NCBI RefSeq assembly: GCF_014268935.2
Contig: NZ_JABWRJ020000001.1
Coordinates: forward strand, 1,302,001 to 1,366,000
Direction of reading: 5' to 3'
DNA: 64,000 nt
Source of the DNA: Pseudomonas peradeniyensis
GTDB lineage: Bacteria; Pseudomonadota; Gammaproteobacteria; Pseudomonadales; Pseudomonadaceae
Positions 18,967-28,656 of the stretch are shown in pieces. The number at the start of each line of letters is the position of its first letter. Positions within the stretch are counted from its first letter, which is position 1. Made by a program: the position numbers and the translations under genes. The notes below the pieces were generated by a model, which made no database searches, was not told where the DNA came from, and saw only the letters and a program-made list of their open reading frames with translations.

Positions 18967-21900
18967 TGAGCGTGCTCCAGGAAACCGTGCTCGCGCGTTT
19001 TGCCGCCCAGGTGCAACGAGATCCGCAGGCCCTGGCGGTGATCGACCGACAGCTGCACATGACTTACGCCGAGCTGGCCAGCGCCAGTGAGCGTATCGCC
19101 CGGGGGCTGCAGGCTCGGGGCGTATTGCCGGGCCAGGCCCTGGCGCTGTACCTGCCGCGCGGCTGGCAATGGCTGGCGGCACTGCTTGGCGCGCTCAAGG
19201 CCGGTGCCGTGGTGATGCCGCTGGATCGGGCCAGCCCCGCCGAGCGCCGCGGGTTGATGCTGGCCGATGCCGACTGCGTGGGCGTGCTCAGCCTCGCCGA
19301 TGCGCCCCAGGGTTTGCCGGGGCCGTGGGAGGCCAGTGTCGAGGCGTTGCTGGACCACCCGGATCAACCGGCCCAGCCGTTGCCGGAAAACTTTGCCGAA
19401 GTCATGTGCCTGTTCTACACCTCCGGCACCACCGGGGTGCCCAAGGGCGTGGAGGTCGGCGAGCGCGGGCTGCTGCGCCTGGCGCAGGCCGGCAGCTATA
19501 TCGACATCCGCCCCGGCCAGCGTTTCGCCTGCCTGTCCAACCCGGCTTTCGATGCCTGCAGCTTCGAGTTGTGGGCGCCGTTGCTCAATGGTGGCTGCGT
19601 GGTGATGGTCGCCGATGAGGACGTGCTCGACGCCCGCCGGCTGGCCCGGCTGCTGCAGGTACAGCAAGTCGATACCCTGTTCATCACGGTGTCGCTGTTC
19701 AACACCCTGAACGCGCAGTACCCGGCGTGCTTTGCCAGCTTGCGCCAGGTGCTGACCGGTGGCGAGCAGGTCAGCCCGGTGGCGGTGCGTGCCTGGTACC
19801 AGGCCAACCCGGACAGCGCCTGCCGCCTGTTCAACGTCTACGGCCCCACCGAGTGCACCACCTTCGCCCTGTGCCACCCCATCCCGCGCGACTTCAGCGG
19901 CGACAGCGTGCCCATCGGCCTGCCGCTGCCGGACACCGGCATGCAGGTGCTCGATCCACGCCAACAGCCGGTGGCGCCGGGAGAAGTCGGCGAGCTGTAC
20001 CTGAGCGGCAGCGGCGTGGCCCGTGGCTACCGCAACCGCCCCGAGGAGACCGCGCGCGCTTTCGTGCGCCTGCCGGCGCTGGATGGCGGGCGGCAGGTGC
20101 ACTACCGCACCGGCGACCTGGTGCGGGTCAACGACCAGGGGCGGGTCGAATGCCTGGGGCGGGTCGACCGGCAGATCAAGGTTCGCGGTTTTCGCATCGA
20201 GCCGGGCGAGGTGGAGCAGCGCCTGCTCGAACACCCCCAGGTGGCCCAGGCCTACGTCTGCAGCCGCCGGCAGGCCGCCGAGGACCATCAACTGCTGGCC
20301 TTCCTGGTGCCGTGCGGGGAGCTGGACTATCGCGTGTTCGACGCCTACCTGCGTGCCCACCTGGCGCCCTGGATGCGCCCGCACCAGTTGTTCCGGGTGC
20401 CAGGCCTGCCACTGACGGCCAATGGCAAGATCGACCAGGAGCGCCTGCTTGCCCAGGCCGACACGCCCTGGCGACCGCCTGTCGAGGCCGGCGAGCACTC
20501 GCCGGCCCTGGACTGGCTGTTGCAGCAGGTGCGCACGCTACTCGGGCAATCCGCCCTGGGTGGCCAGGACGACTGGCTCGGCAGTGGCGGTGATTCGCTC
20601 AGGGCCATGCGCCTGAGGTCGGCGATCCGTGACCGCTGGCAGCAGGAAATCAGCATGGCGACGTTGCTCGGCGAACCGTTCGAGGCCTTGGCCGAGCGAC
20701 TACAGAGCGGGCAGGGCATGGCGCCGGCCTATCCCCCCGCGCCGGCCGCGCAAGGCGCCCGTCGCGGTCCGGCCAGCGCCGAGCAGCGCCGGCTGTGGCT
20801 GGAGCAGCAGCGCGTGCCCGACTCGACCGCGTATAACGTGCCCATGGTGCTGCACCTGGCCGCAGGCGCTGATCCGCAGGCCCTGGCCGAGGCGGTGAGG
20901 CGACTGGTGGCAAAGCACCCTGCGCTGCGCACGGCTTTCGTGGCGGGCGCCGACGGTCCGGAACAGGTCGTCGGCGAGCAGGCGGCGGTGTGCCGGGTGC
21001 TGGCAGCGGGCGCGCTGGACGACAGCACCTGGCCAGCCTTCGCCAGCCTGGTGTTCGACACCCCGTTCGAGCTGGCAAGCCCCACGCTGCTGCGCGCCTG
21101 GGTGGCGCCACACGCCGACGGCAGCTGCCGCCTGCTGCTGAACCTGCACCATATCGTCACCGACGGCTGGTCGATGAACCTGCTGTTCGACGACCTGGCC
21201 AGCCTGTACCAGGATGCCCTGCAGGGGCAGGACAGCACAGCAGCCACGCTGGCACTGGATACCCTGGACTTCGCCTTGTGGCAGCGGCAGTGGAGCGTCA
21301 GCCCGCACTACCGGGAGCAGCGCCGTGCCTTGGCCACGCTGCACGCCCGTCACGGCGAGGCGACCCCGCCGCGGCCAGCCAGGTACCCCGGGGAAACAGG
21401 AGGGCGGCTGTATCGCCAGCCCCTGGGTGAACGGCGCAGCGCCGCGCTTGAACGCTTTTGCACCGAGCAGCGCCTGACCCGCTTCGACGTGCTGTTCAGC
21501 GTCTTTGCCTGGAGCCTGCACGCCCTGGTCGGCTGCGAGCGTCCACGGATCGCCAGCCCGGTGGCCAACCGCCCGCTGGCCGAGTTCGAGGCCAGCGTGG
21601 GCATGTTCGCCAACACGGTGCTGATCCCGACCGATCTGCAGGGCTCGCAAGCGCTGGACGAGCAGCTGCGCCGACAGACCGCCACCGTGCGTGAGGTGCT
21701 GGCCTTGCAGGATGTGGCCCTGGCCGATCTGGTCGAGGACCTGCGGTTGTCCTCCGACCAGGCCCTGTTCGACTACCTGTTCGTACTGGAGAACACCGAA
21801 TACGCCAAGCTCGCCGCCGCCCCCCTGCGCGCCAGCCTGGAACCGTACCCGACACCCCAGGCCAAGTGTCCGCTGACCTTGCTGGTAGTGGGCGGCGAAG

Positions 21901-24900
21901 GGCCGTTGGAGTGCTGGTGGGAATACCAGTGCAGCCATTTCGACGCCCATGAGGTGGCCGCGCTGGACCAACTGCTGCAGCGGGGGCTGGATTTGCTGCT
22001 GGAAGATCCTCGGGCGACCCTCGACAGCCTGGTGGCGCCTTATCGGCAAAGCCTGCCGCCGGCCAGCGAAGGCCTGGCCGCCACGCTGCCGTTCGCCACG
22101 CTTGCCGACTGGTTCGAGCACCAGGCGCAGCAGACCCCCGAGGCCACCGCGCTGGTGGCCGGGCAGCGGCGGTTGAGCTACGCGCAACTGAATGCGCTGG
22201 CCGACACCCTGGCGGCGACCTTGTCCAGCCAGCACGCACGCGACGAGTCAGCGACCATGGTGCTGTTCCTGGCGCCGTCGGTGGAGCATGTGGTGGCCTT
22301 GCTGGCCCTGGCCAAGCTCAATATCACCGCCGTGCCGCTGGACCCGAACTACCCCGTGGCGGTGCAGCGTCAGGTGCTGGCCCAGGCGCGTCCGGACTGC
22401 GTGCTGTTCAGCAGCGCCACCGAAACGGCCCTGGCCGTGCTGGACGCCGAGCGCCTCAGCCGTCACCGGGTGGACCTAGAGGCGCCGGCACGGTCCCTGG
22501 AACGCCTGCGCCACAACGGCGAGCGACCGCTGTACACCTTGTTCACCTCGGGCTCTACCGGCACACCGAAGGGGGTGCAGGTGGCCGACCGTACCCTGTG
22601 CAACCTGTTGCACTGGCAGCGCCACGCCGGGCAGTTACCGGCCCGCTCGGTGACCTTGCAGTTCTCCATGCTGTCGTTCGACGTGGCGTTCCAGGAGCTG
22701 TACGGCACCCTGTGCGGTGGTGGTTGCTACCACCTGATCGAGCCCCACTGGCGCCAGGATGCCCAGGCGCTGCTGACATACCTGCAGCAGGCTCGCATCG
22801 AGCGGCTGTTCCTGCCCTGCGTGGCCTTGCAGCATCTGGCGCAAGCCGCCGTCGCCCAGGGCATCTACCCAGCGGCTCTGCGCGAGGTGGTAACGGCCGG
22901 CGAGCAGTTGCTGTGCAGCGAGGCACTGCGCAGCTGGTTCGGCGGCATGCCCAAGGCCCGCCTGTTCAATCACTATGGCCCCACCGAAACCCATGTGGTC
23001 AGCGCCTACGCCCTCCCGGCGCAGGTGAGCGACTGGCCGCTGCGCGCGCCCATCGGCCAGGCGGTCGACAATGCCCGGCTGTTGCTGGTCGACGCCCATG
23101 ACCGTCCCGTACCCCCTGGCAACCAGGGCTACCTGCTGGTGGCAGGGGCGATGGTCGCCCGCTGCTACCTGGCAGATGCGGTGCTCAACGCCGAGCGCTT
23201 CGTCGAACTGCCCCAGGCCGACGGCAATCGCTGCCTGTACTACCGCACCGGCGACCTGGCCTGGGTCGATGCCCAGGGTTGCCTGCACTACATGGGCCGT
23301 GACGACCAGCAGGTCAAGCTCAGTGGCCATCGCCTGGAACTGGGGCAGGTCGAATCGGCACTGATGGCGGTGGCCGGGGTGGCCAACGCGGTGGTGACGG
23401 TGCAGGGCGAGCCATCGTGCCTCACCGCCTATCTGCAACTGACCGGCATGCCGCCCTCGGCGCAGGATCTCGATCACCAGGTGGCGCGGCACTTGCCGGC
23501 CCATGTGCGCATCGACCAGTACCGGCGCCTCGACAGCTGGCCGCGCACGCCCAGCGGCAAGGTCGACCGCAAGGCGCTGGCCGGGCAGGGCGAGGCCCTG
23601 GAGCGGCGGCGCGTGCAGGCGGCCACCTTGACCCCGCTGGAAAGCCAGCTGGCCGCGCTGTTCCGCGAGGTGATCGGCCACGACATCGAGCCGATGCAGA
23701 CCTTCTTCGAGGCCGGCGCCACCAGCCTGGGCCTGATGCGCCTGCAGGCGCGCTATGTTCAAGCCTTGCCCGGCGCGCCGAGCATGGCCGAGCTGTTCGA
23801 GCACGTGACCATCCGTCGCCTGGCCGCGCACCTGGCCCGTGCCGAGGCCGCACCGCAACGCCGTGAGCGCGCATCCAACCCAGGCGAACAGCCGATGGCG
23901 ATCATTGGCATGGCGGTCAACGTGGCAGGTGCCCGCGACCTGGGCGAGTTCTGGACGATGGTCCAGGGCAACGCGCTGGGCATCGAGCACTTCCAGGCCG
24001 GCGAAGGCCTGGTCGGCGCACGCAGCCAACTGCAGGGCATGCTCGACTTCGACCCCGAGTACTTCGGCATCAGCCGCCAGGAAGCGCGGCTGATGGACCC
24101 GCAGCAACGCCACCTGCTGATGGCCTGCGTACAAGCCCTGCAGCATGCCGCCATCGTGCCGGCGGCGGACGGCCCGCGCATCGGCCTGGTGGCCAGTTGT
24201 GGCGAGACCACCTACTTCCAGCAGCTGCTGCGCGAAAACGGCGAGGGCGAGCTGCCGGATGGCTTCCAGCTGGCCCTGCATCACGACAAGGACTTCCTCG
24301 CCACCAAGGCCGCCTACCACCTGGACCTCACCGGGCCGGCGCTGAGCGTGCAGGCTGCCTGCGGCAGTTCGCTGATCGGCGTGCACCTGGCCTGCAACCT
24401 GCTGCGTCAGGGCGACAGCGACGTGATGCTGGCGGCCGGCGTGCTGATCGACCCGACCCTCAGCGACGGTTACCGCCACCGTTCGCAGCACATCTTCTCC
24501 CGCGACGGGCTGTGCCGGCCATTCAGCGAGGATGCCAGCGGCACCCTCGGCGCCAGTGGCTACGGGGTGGTGGTACTCAAGCCCCTGGCCCGCGCCCGTG
24601 CCGACGGCGACCGCATCTACGCGCTGGTGGAGGGTTCGGCGCTGAACAACGATGGCCGCGGCAAGATGAGCTATACCGCGCCGTCGGTGGCCGGGCAGGG
24701 CGCGGTGATCGCGCAGGCCCTGGAACGGGCCGGGGCCGCAGGTGCCGACATCGGCTATGTCGAGGCCCATGGCACCGGCACCTTGCTCGGCGATCCGGTC
24801 GAGGTCGCCGCGTTGACCCACGCATTCGGCGAGGCGCCGGCGGGCAGTTGCGCCCTGGCCTCGGTGAAGAGCCAGATCGGCCACCTGGGCGCGGCGGCCG

Positions 24901-27900
24901 GCGTGGTCGGGCTGATCCGCGCCACGTTGGCGGTGTACCACGGGGTGATCCCGCCTAACCTGGGCTTTTCCCGGATCAATCCGCAGATCGACCTGGCGTG
25001 TTCGCCGTTCCATATCCCGACCACGGCACGTCCCTGGCCGTCGGGGCGCAGGCGCATGGCCGGAGTCAGCAGCTTCGGCATTGGCGGCACCAACGCCCAT
25101 GTGATCGTCGGTGCCGTGCAGGAGGAGCCACAGCCCCCCGAAGATGCACCACCGCTGTTGCTGCTGTCCGCCCATAGCCGTGAGGCACTGGAGCGCGACA
25201 TCGCCGCCACCGATGCCTGGCTGCGTGACAATCCCGGGCAGGCACACGCGGTGTTGCGCCACTTGCAGGCCGGTCGCCGGCAGGGGCGTTGGCGCTTTGC
25301 GGCGCCGTACCAGGCGGGCGACGCCTTGCCGTTGTCGGCCATCCGCGAGGTCACGCCAACGCAGGCGCGGATCAAGGCCAGCGAACATGCACCTGATGAC
25401 CTGCTGACGGCGTGGTACGAAGGCGCGCATATCGAATGGCCGGGCCGTTCGGCGCCGCCGCCCTGGAACCTGCCGCCTGCGTCATTCGATCTGCAGGCCT
25501 TCCGTTTCCAAGGTCAAGCGGCAGCGCAGCGCCAGCCACTGGCCGACTGGTTCCATCAACGACAATGGCAGCGGGTGCGACGCCTGGGTAAATCCATGGC
25601 GCAGGGTGTCCGGCAGACGCTGGTGGTGTGCGTCCGCGAGGCCGTCGACGACGTATTGCTCGCAACCCTGGGCCGTGCCTACCAGCGAGTCGTGCAGGTC
25701 CAGGCAGGCCAGGGCTACCGCCAGCTCGCCACGGATCGCTTCGAGCTCGATGTGCTCGACACCCAGGCGCTGGGACGGTTGCTCGAGGCACTGCCGGGTG
25801 AACTGGACTGGCTGCACGCCTTGCCCTTGTCGGTGACCGGCGCAGTCGACGAACAAAGTCTGGCAGCGGCCCAGTGGGCCTGCCTCGACACGCCCAGCAG
25901 CCTGTTGCAGGCCTGGGGCCAGGCACCGCGAGACGCCGACCTGCGCCTGTGGCTGCTGTCCTGGCAAGCGTGCCCGGTGCAGGGCGCGGTGGCGCGTCCG
26001 GAGCTGGCGGCCCTGGCCGGGGTGACCGAGGTGGCGCCCCAGGAATACCCGCTGCGCTGCCACTGGCTGGACTGCCCGAGCCCATCACTGGGCGAGCATG
26101 CCAACGCCCTGGCCACGTTGCTGGCCGAGCCCGAGGCATTGCCCCGGCGCATGGTGCTGCGCGAAGGCTACCTGTGGCAGCCGCGCCTGGTGCCAAGCCC
26201 GCTGCCGTCGCCCACGGCGCCAGGCCTGGCCGAGCGCGGCACGTACCTGATCCTGGGGGCTGGCGGCATCGGCCGCACCCTGTGCCAGCACCTGCTGCGC
26301 GCAGCGGACCGGCGCGTGGTGCTGCTGTCGCGTTCGCCGGTAGCGGACCTGGACCACGAGCGGGTCGATTGGGTGCAGGCCGATCTTGCCGACCTGCAGC
26401 GCTGGCCCCAGGTCCTCGAGGCGCTGGCCCGACGCTACGGGCGTTTCGACGGGGTGATCCATGCCGCCGGCATCGGCGCCGGCAGCCTGATTCGCCAGCG
26501 CGATGCCCGGCAGATGGCGATCGCCATGGCCGCCAAGACCCGCGGCATGCTCGCCGTGGAGGCTTTGATTGCACGGATGGCACCGGATTTCGTGCTGTAC
26601 TGCTCGTCCATGTCGGCGCTGTTCGGCGGTGCCGGTCACCTTGACTACGCGGCCGCCAACGCCGTGCTCGACGGCTTCAGCCACTACCGTGCAGCGGGCG
26701 ACGAAGGCTGCCTGCGCCTGGGTATCAACTGGGACATCTGGTGTGATACCGGCATGGCCACGCGGGGCAACAGCAACGATGCGGCGCACCAGCAGCACCT
26801 GAAGGTCGGCCTGTCGGCGCAGGAGGGTTGCGAGGTGTTCGAGCGCGCCATGGCGGCGCAATTGCCCCAGGTGCTGGTCTCGACCACGGCACTGCACAGC
26901 GCCCGGCGTTTCTATCCACGCCGTCATGGTGCCGTGGCCGCACCGGTCGACGTGCAGCCGAGCCAGGACGATCTGCCGACACGCCTGCGCGACTGCCTGT
27001 GCCAGTGGCTGGGGGTGGACTCGTTGGAGGACGATGCCTCCTTGTATGACCTCGGCGCCGATTCCCTGACCCTGCTGGACCTGATCGACGAACTGCAGCG
27101 CGCCACCGGCGTGGTCGTGCAGCTGTCGCAGTTCAGCCCCCATGTGAGCCTGCGCGAGGTGCTGGCCCTGGTTGACGCCGACCCAGGCCAGGCCGAGTGC
27201 GGCAGCGACCCGTGGCGCGAGGCGCTGCGCATCGATCCGTGGCAACAGGGCGATGGTCGCCAATGCCTGTACCTGATCCACCCGGTCGGTGGCGATGTCC
27301 AGGCCTACCGCGAGCTGGCCGCGGCGCTGCACCCGAGCCTCGGCGTGCGGGTGATCGCCGACCCGGTGCTGCGCCAGCCTGAACTGGCCAACCTTTCACT
27401 GGCGGCGCGGGCGCAGCTGTACCTGGAGGCGATACAGGCCGACCTGCCCGATGGCGCAAGCTGGGGGCTGCTCGGCTGGTCCTTCGGCGCCTGGGTGGCC
27501 CAGGCCGTGTGTGCCTTGGCCCGTGAAGCCGGGCACAAGCCACCGACGCTGTACCTGGTCGATCCACCTGCGCCGGATGCCGGAACAGAGTTGCGGCAGA
27601 TTGACGAGGGGCAGATCCAGCAGGTGTTCGAACGGGAGTTCGCCCTGCGCAACGGCGAGTCGGACGGGGCGCGATATCTGGAGCGCCTGGTGACCTGCTG
27701 TCGCAACAACCTGGCGAGCATGCTGGGGCATGTGCCGGCAACGCTGGCCGGCCCGACCGGGCGCCTGTTCATCGCCACGCGCCCCAACCCCTATGGCATC
27801 GGCAGTGGCTGGCAGACCCAGGACCTGCGCCAGGCCTGGCAGGCCTTGCTGCCGGACCTGGACAGCTGGACGGCGCTGGATACCGACCACTATGGCATCG

Positions 27901-27983
27901 TCACCGGTCCCTTGGCCCGGCAGATTGCCGAGGCGATCAATGCCGACCTGCTCCGGCAGGAGGAGGGTGTCCATGGTGCCTGA
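18963..27983 (+). CDS. Hybrid NRPS/PKS, AT-less, with KR and thioesterase (NRPS3)
   Basis: 3006 residues. Order: A5 (20-500) - PCP (Ser545) - C (600-1030, HHIVTDG at 729) - A6 (1050-1530) - PCP (Ser1588) - KS (1645-2050; Cys1800, His1936, His1974 all present) - KR (about 2425-2620; Ser2549, Tyr2562, Asn2566) - ACP (Ser2701) - TE (Ser2840 in GWSFGA, Asp2867, His2976). A5 pocket DAFFLGVTF suggests Val/Ile; A6 pocket DVQFVAHVV suggests Pro. There is no C domain before A5, so it starts a chain of its own. There is no AT: the KS-AT linker helix (LSAHSREALERDI, about 2064) is followed within some 75 residues by a post-AT-like linker (AWYEGAHIEWPG, about 2151). Start at 18963 or 18966 with GGAGG upstream. 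Confidence 0.93.
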   Translation: MMSVLQETVLARFAAQVQRDPQALAVIDRQLHMTYAELASASERIARGLQARGVLPGQALALYLPRGWQWLAALLGALKAGAVVMPLDRASPAERRGLMLADADCVGVLSLADAPQGLPGPWEASVEALLDHPDQPAQPLPENFAEVMCLFYTSGTTGVPKGVEVGERGLLRLAQAGSYIDIRPGQRFACLSNPAFDACSFELWAPLLNGGCVVMVADEDVLDARRLARLLQVQQVDTLFITVSLFNTLNAQYPACFASLRQVLTGGEQVSPVAVRAWYQANPDSACRLFNVYGPTECTTFALCHPIPRDFSGDSVPIGLPLPDTGMQVLDPRQQPVAPGEVGELYLSGSGVARGYRNRPEETARAFVRLPALDGGRQVHYRTGDLVRVNDQGRVECLGRVDRQIKVRGFRIEPGEVEQRLLEHPQVAQAYVCSRRQAAEDHQLLAFLVPCGELDYRVFDAYLRAHLAPWMRPHQLFRVPGLPLTANGKIDQERLLAQADTPWRPPVEAGEHSPALDWLLQQVRTLLGQSALGGQDDWLGSGGDSLRAMRLRSAIRDRWQQEISMATLLGEPFEALAERLQSGQGMAPAYPPAPAAQGARRGPASAEQRRLWLEQQRVPDSTAYNVPMVLHLAAGADPQALAEAVRRLVAKHPALRTAFVAGADGPEQVVGEQAAVCRVLAAGALDDSTWPAFASLVFDTPFELASPTLLRAWVAPHADGSCRLLLNLHHIVTDGWSMNLLFDDLASLYQDALQGQDSTAATLALDTLDFALWQRQWSVSPHYREQRRALATLHARHGEATPPRPARYPGETGGRLYRQPLGERRSAALERFCTEQRLTRFDVLFSVFAWSLHALVGCERPRIASPVANRPLAEFEASVGMFANTVLIPTDLQGSQALDEQLRRQTATVREVLALQDVALADLVEDLRLSSDQALFDYLFVLENTEYAKLAAAPLRASLEPYPTPQAKCPLTLLVVGGEGPLECWWEYQCSHFDAHEVAALDQLLQRGLDLLLEDPRATLDSLVAPYRQSLPPASEGLAATLPFATLADWFEHQAQQTPEATALVAGQRRLSYAQLNALADTLAATLSSQHARDESATMVLFLAPSVEHVVALLALAKLNITAVPLDPNYPVAVQRQVLAQARPDCVLFSSATETALAVLDAERLSRHRVDLEAPARSLERLRHNGERPLYTLFTSGSTGTPKGVQVADRTLCNLLHWQRHAGQLPARSVTLQFSMLSFDVAFQELYGTLCGGGCYHLIEPHWRQDAQALLTYLQQARIERLFLPCVALQHLAQAAVAQGIYPAALREVVTAGEQLLCSEALRSWFGGMPKARLFNHYGPTETHVVSAYALPAQVSDWPLRAPIGQAVDNARLLLVDAHDRPVPPGNQGYLLVAGAMVARCYLADAVLNAERFVELPQADGNRCLYYRTGDLAWVDAQGCLHYMGRDDQQVKLSGHRLELGQVESALMAVAGVANAVVTVQGEPSCLTAYLQLTGMPPSAQDLDHQVARHLPAHVRIDQYRRLDSWPRTPSGKVDRKALAGQGEALERRRVQAATLTPLESQLAALFREVIGHDIEPMQTFFEAGATSLGLMRLQARYVQALPGAPSMAELFEHVTIRRLAAHLARAEAAPQRRERASNPGEQPMAIIGMAVNVAGARDLGEFWTMVQGNALGIEHFQAGEGLVGARSQLQGMLDFDPEYFGISRQEARLMDPQQRHLLMACVQALQHAAIVPAADGPRIGLVASCGETTYFQQLLRENGEGELPDGFQLALHHDKDFLATKAAYHLDLTGPALSVQAACGSSLIGVHLACNLLRQGDSDVMLAAGVLIDPTLSDGYRHRSQHIFSRDGLCRPFSEDASGTLGASGYGVVVLKPLARARADGDRIYALVEGSALNNDGRGKMSYTAPSVAGQGAVIAQALERAGAAGADIGYVEAHGTGTLLGDPVEVAALTHAFGEAPAGSCALASVKSQIGHLGAAAGVVGLIRATLAVYHGVIPPNLGFSRINPQIDLACSPFHIPTTARPWPSGRRRMAGVSSFGIGGTNAHVIVGAVQEEPQPPEDAPPLLLLSAHSREALERDIAATDAWLRDNPGQAHAVLRHLQAGRRQGRWRFAAPYQAGDALPLSAIREVTPTQARIKASEHAPDDLLTAWYEGAHIEWPGRSAPPPWNLPPASFDLQAFRFQGQAAAQRQPLADWFHQRQWQRVRRLGKSMAQGVRQTLVVCVREAVDDVLLATLGRAYQRVVQVQAGQGYRQLATDRFELDVLDTQALGRLLEALPGELDWLHALPLSVTGAVDEQSLAAAQWACLDTPSSLLQAWGQAPRDADLRLWLLSWQACPVQGAVARPELAALAGVTEVAPQEYPLRCHWLDCPSPSLGEHANALATLLAEPEALPRRMVLREGYLWQPRLVPSPLPSPTAPGLAERGTYLILGAGGIGRTLCQHLLRAADRRVVLLSRSPVADLDHERVDWVQADLADLQRWPQVLEALARRYGRFDGVIHAAGIGAGSLIRQRDARQMAIAMAAKTRGMLAVEALIARMAPDFVLYCSSMSALFGGAGHLDYAAANAVLDGFSHYRAAGDEGCLRLGINWDIWCDTGMATRGNSNDAAHQQHLKVGLSAQEGCEVFERAMAAQLPQVLVSTTALHSARRFYPRRHGAVAAPVDVQPSQDDLPTRLRDCLCQWLGVDSLEDDASLYDLGADSLTLLDLIDELQRATGVVVQLSQFSPHVSLREVLALVDADPGQAECGSDPWREALRIDPWQQGDGRQCLYLIHPVGGDVQAYRELAAALHPSLGVRVIADPVLRQPELANLSLAARAQLYLEAIQADLPDGASWGLLGWSFGAWVAQAVCALAREAGHKPPTLYLVDPPAPDAGTELRQIDEGQIQQVFEREFALRNGESDGARYLERLVTCCRNNLASMLGHVPATLAGPTGRLFIATRPNPYGIGSGWQTQDLRQAWQALLPDLDSWTALDTDHYGIVTGPLARQIAEAINADLLRQEEGVHGA

Positions 27984-28656
27984 ACACGCCACGCCACCGA
28001 CGTGGCTGAGCCCGCTGCTGCGGGTCTTGGGGGGCGGGCCCTTGGCGCAGCCGCTGGACCGTGAGGCGTATTGGCGACTGCTGCACTTATGGCAGTCCAA
28101 GGTAGTGCTGCCACGGCTCGCCGAGGCGCTCCCCGAACACGCTCCGGCCGTAGTCACGCTGCAACGCCTGCACCAACGTGCGAGCCTGGGCCTGCGTGGG
28201 CGCATCGGCGAGTGGCGCGCTGCGTTCAGGCCGGTGCTGTTGCCGACGTTTCGCCGGGCCTACGACTTCGAGGGCGCTTATGCCCAGGCCTATGACAGCG
28301 CCCTGGCCTACGGCCGGGCGCCGTCCAACCAGACAATGATCGCCGGGCAGTTCGGCGACGCCGAGGCATTCGCCCGGCACTATGCGCAGCTGAGTACCGA
28401 GGCCAACGCCCAGGCATTCGCCACGGCCAACGCTGCAGCCAGCAGCGAGGTCGCCGCCCGCGCCTATGCCCACGCTGACGAACAGGCGTGTGCCAGTGTC
28501 GTCGGCGCCTTGGCGCGGGTCTGCGGTTGGGCCTGCGCGACCTCGATCGAGCAACGCATGGCGCTAGTGACGCAACTGGCGACGGGGCTCCAGCGCCTGG
28601 CGAGCCAACTCAATCAACACACATCAGGGAGGGAAGCATGGATCAACAGGGATTGA
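27973..28656 (+). CDS. Unknown Ala-rich protein of the NRPS operon
   Basis: 227 residues, no family recognised. Starts at 27973 with AGGAGG upstream and overlaps the NRPS3 stop by 11 bp; its own stop overlaps the dioxygenase start by 19 bp, so it is translated as part of the operon. The first 90 residues contain a Leu/Arg-rich helical part. Residues 95-170 hold degenerate repeats of Ala with Tyr/Phe about every four residues (AYAQAYDSALAYGRA; AFARHYAQLSTEANAQAFA), which predict long amphipathic helices. No signal peptide, membrane segment or catalytic motif is obvious. The placement suggests a role in the pathway (partner protein, tailoring or self-protection), but nothing in the sequence decides this. 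Confidence 0.8.
   Translation: MVPEHATPPTWLSPLLRVLGGGPLAQPLDREAYWRLLHLWQSKVVLPRLAEALPEHAPAVVTLQRLHQRASLGLRGRIGEWRAAFRPVLLPTFRRAYDFEGAYAQAYDSALAYGRAPSNQTMIAGQFGDAEAFARHYAQLSTEANAQAFATANAAASSEVAARAYAHADEQACASVVGALARVCGWACATSIEQRMALVTQLATGLQRLASQLNQHTSGREAWINRD

Noticed and set aside
22635..25430. 931-codon antisense frame under NRPS3
   Set aside because: Shadow of the real A/PCP/KS coding frame; composition is His/Gln/Ala-rich with no motif.
25100..26240. A hidden AT domain between KS and KR
   Set aside because: No GHSxG nucleophile motif or other AT block; the linkers that normally flank an AT are nearly adjacent.
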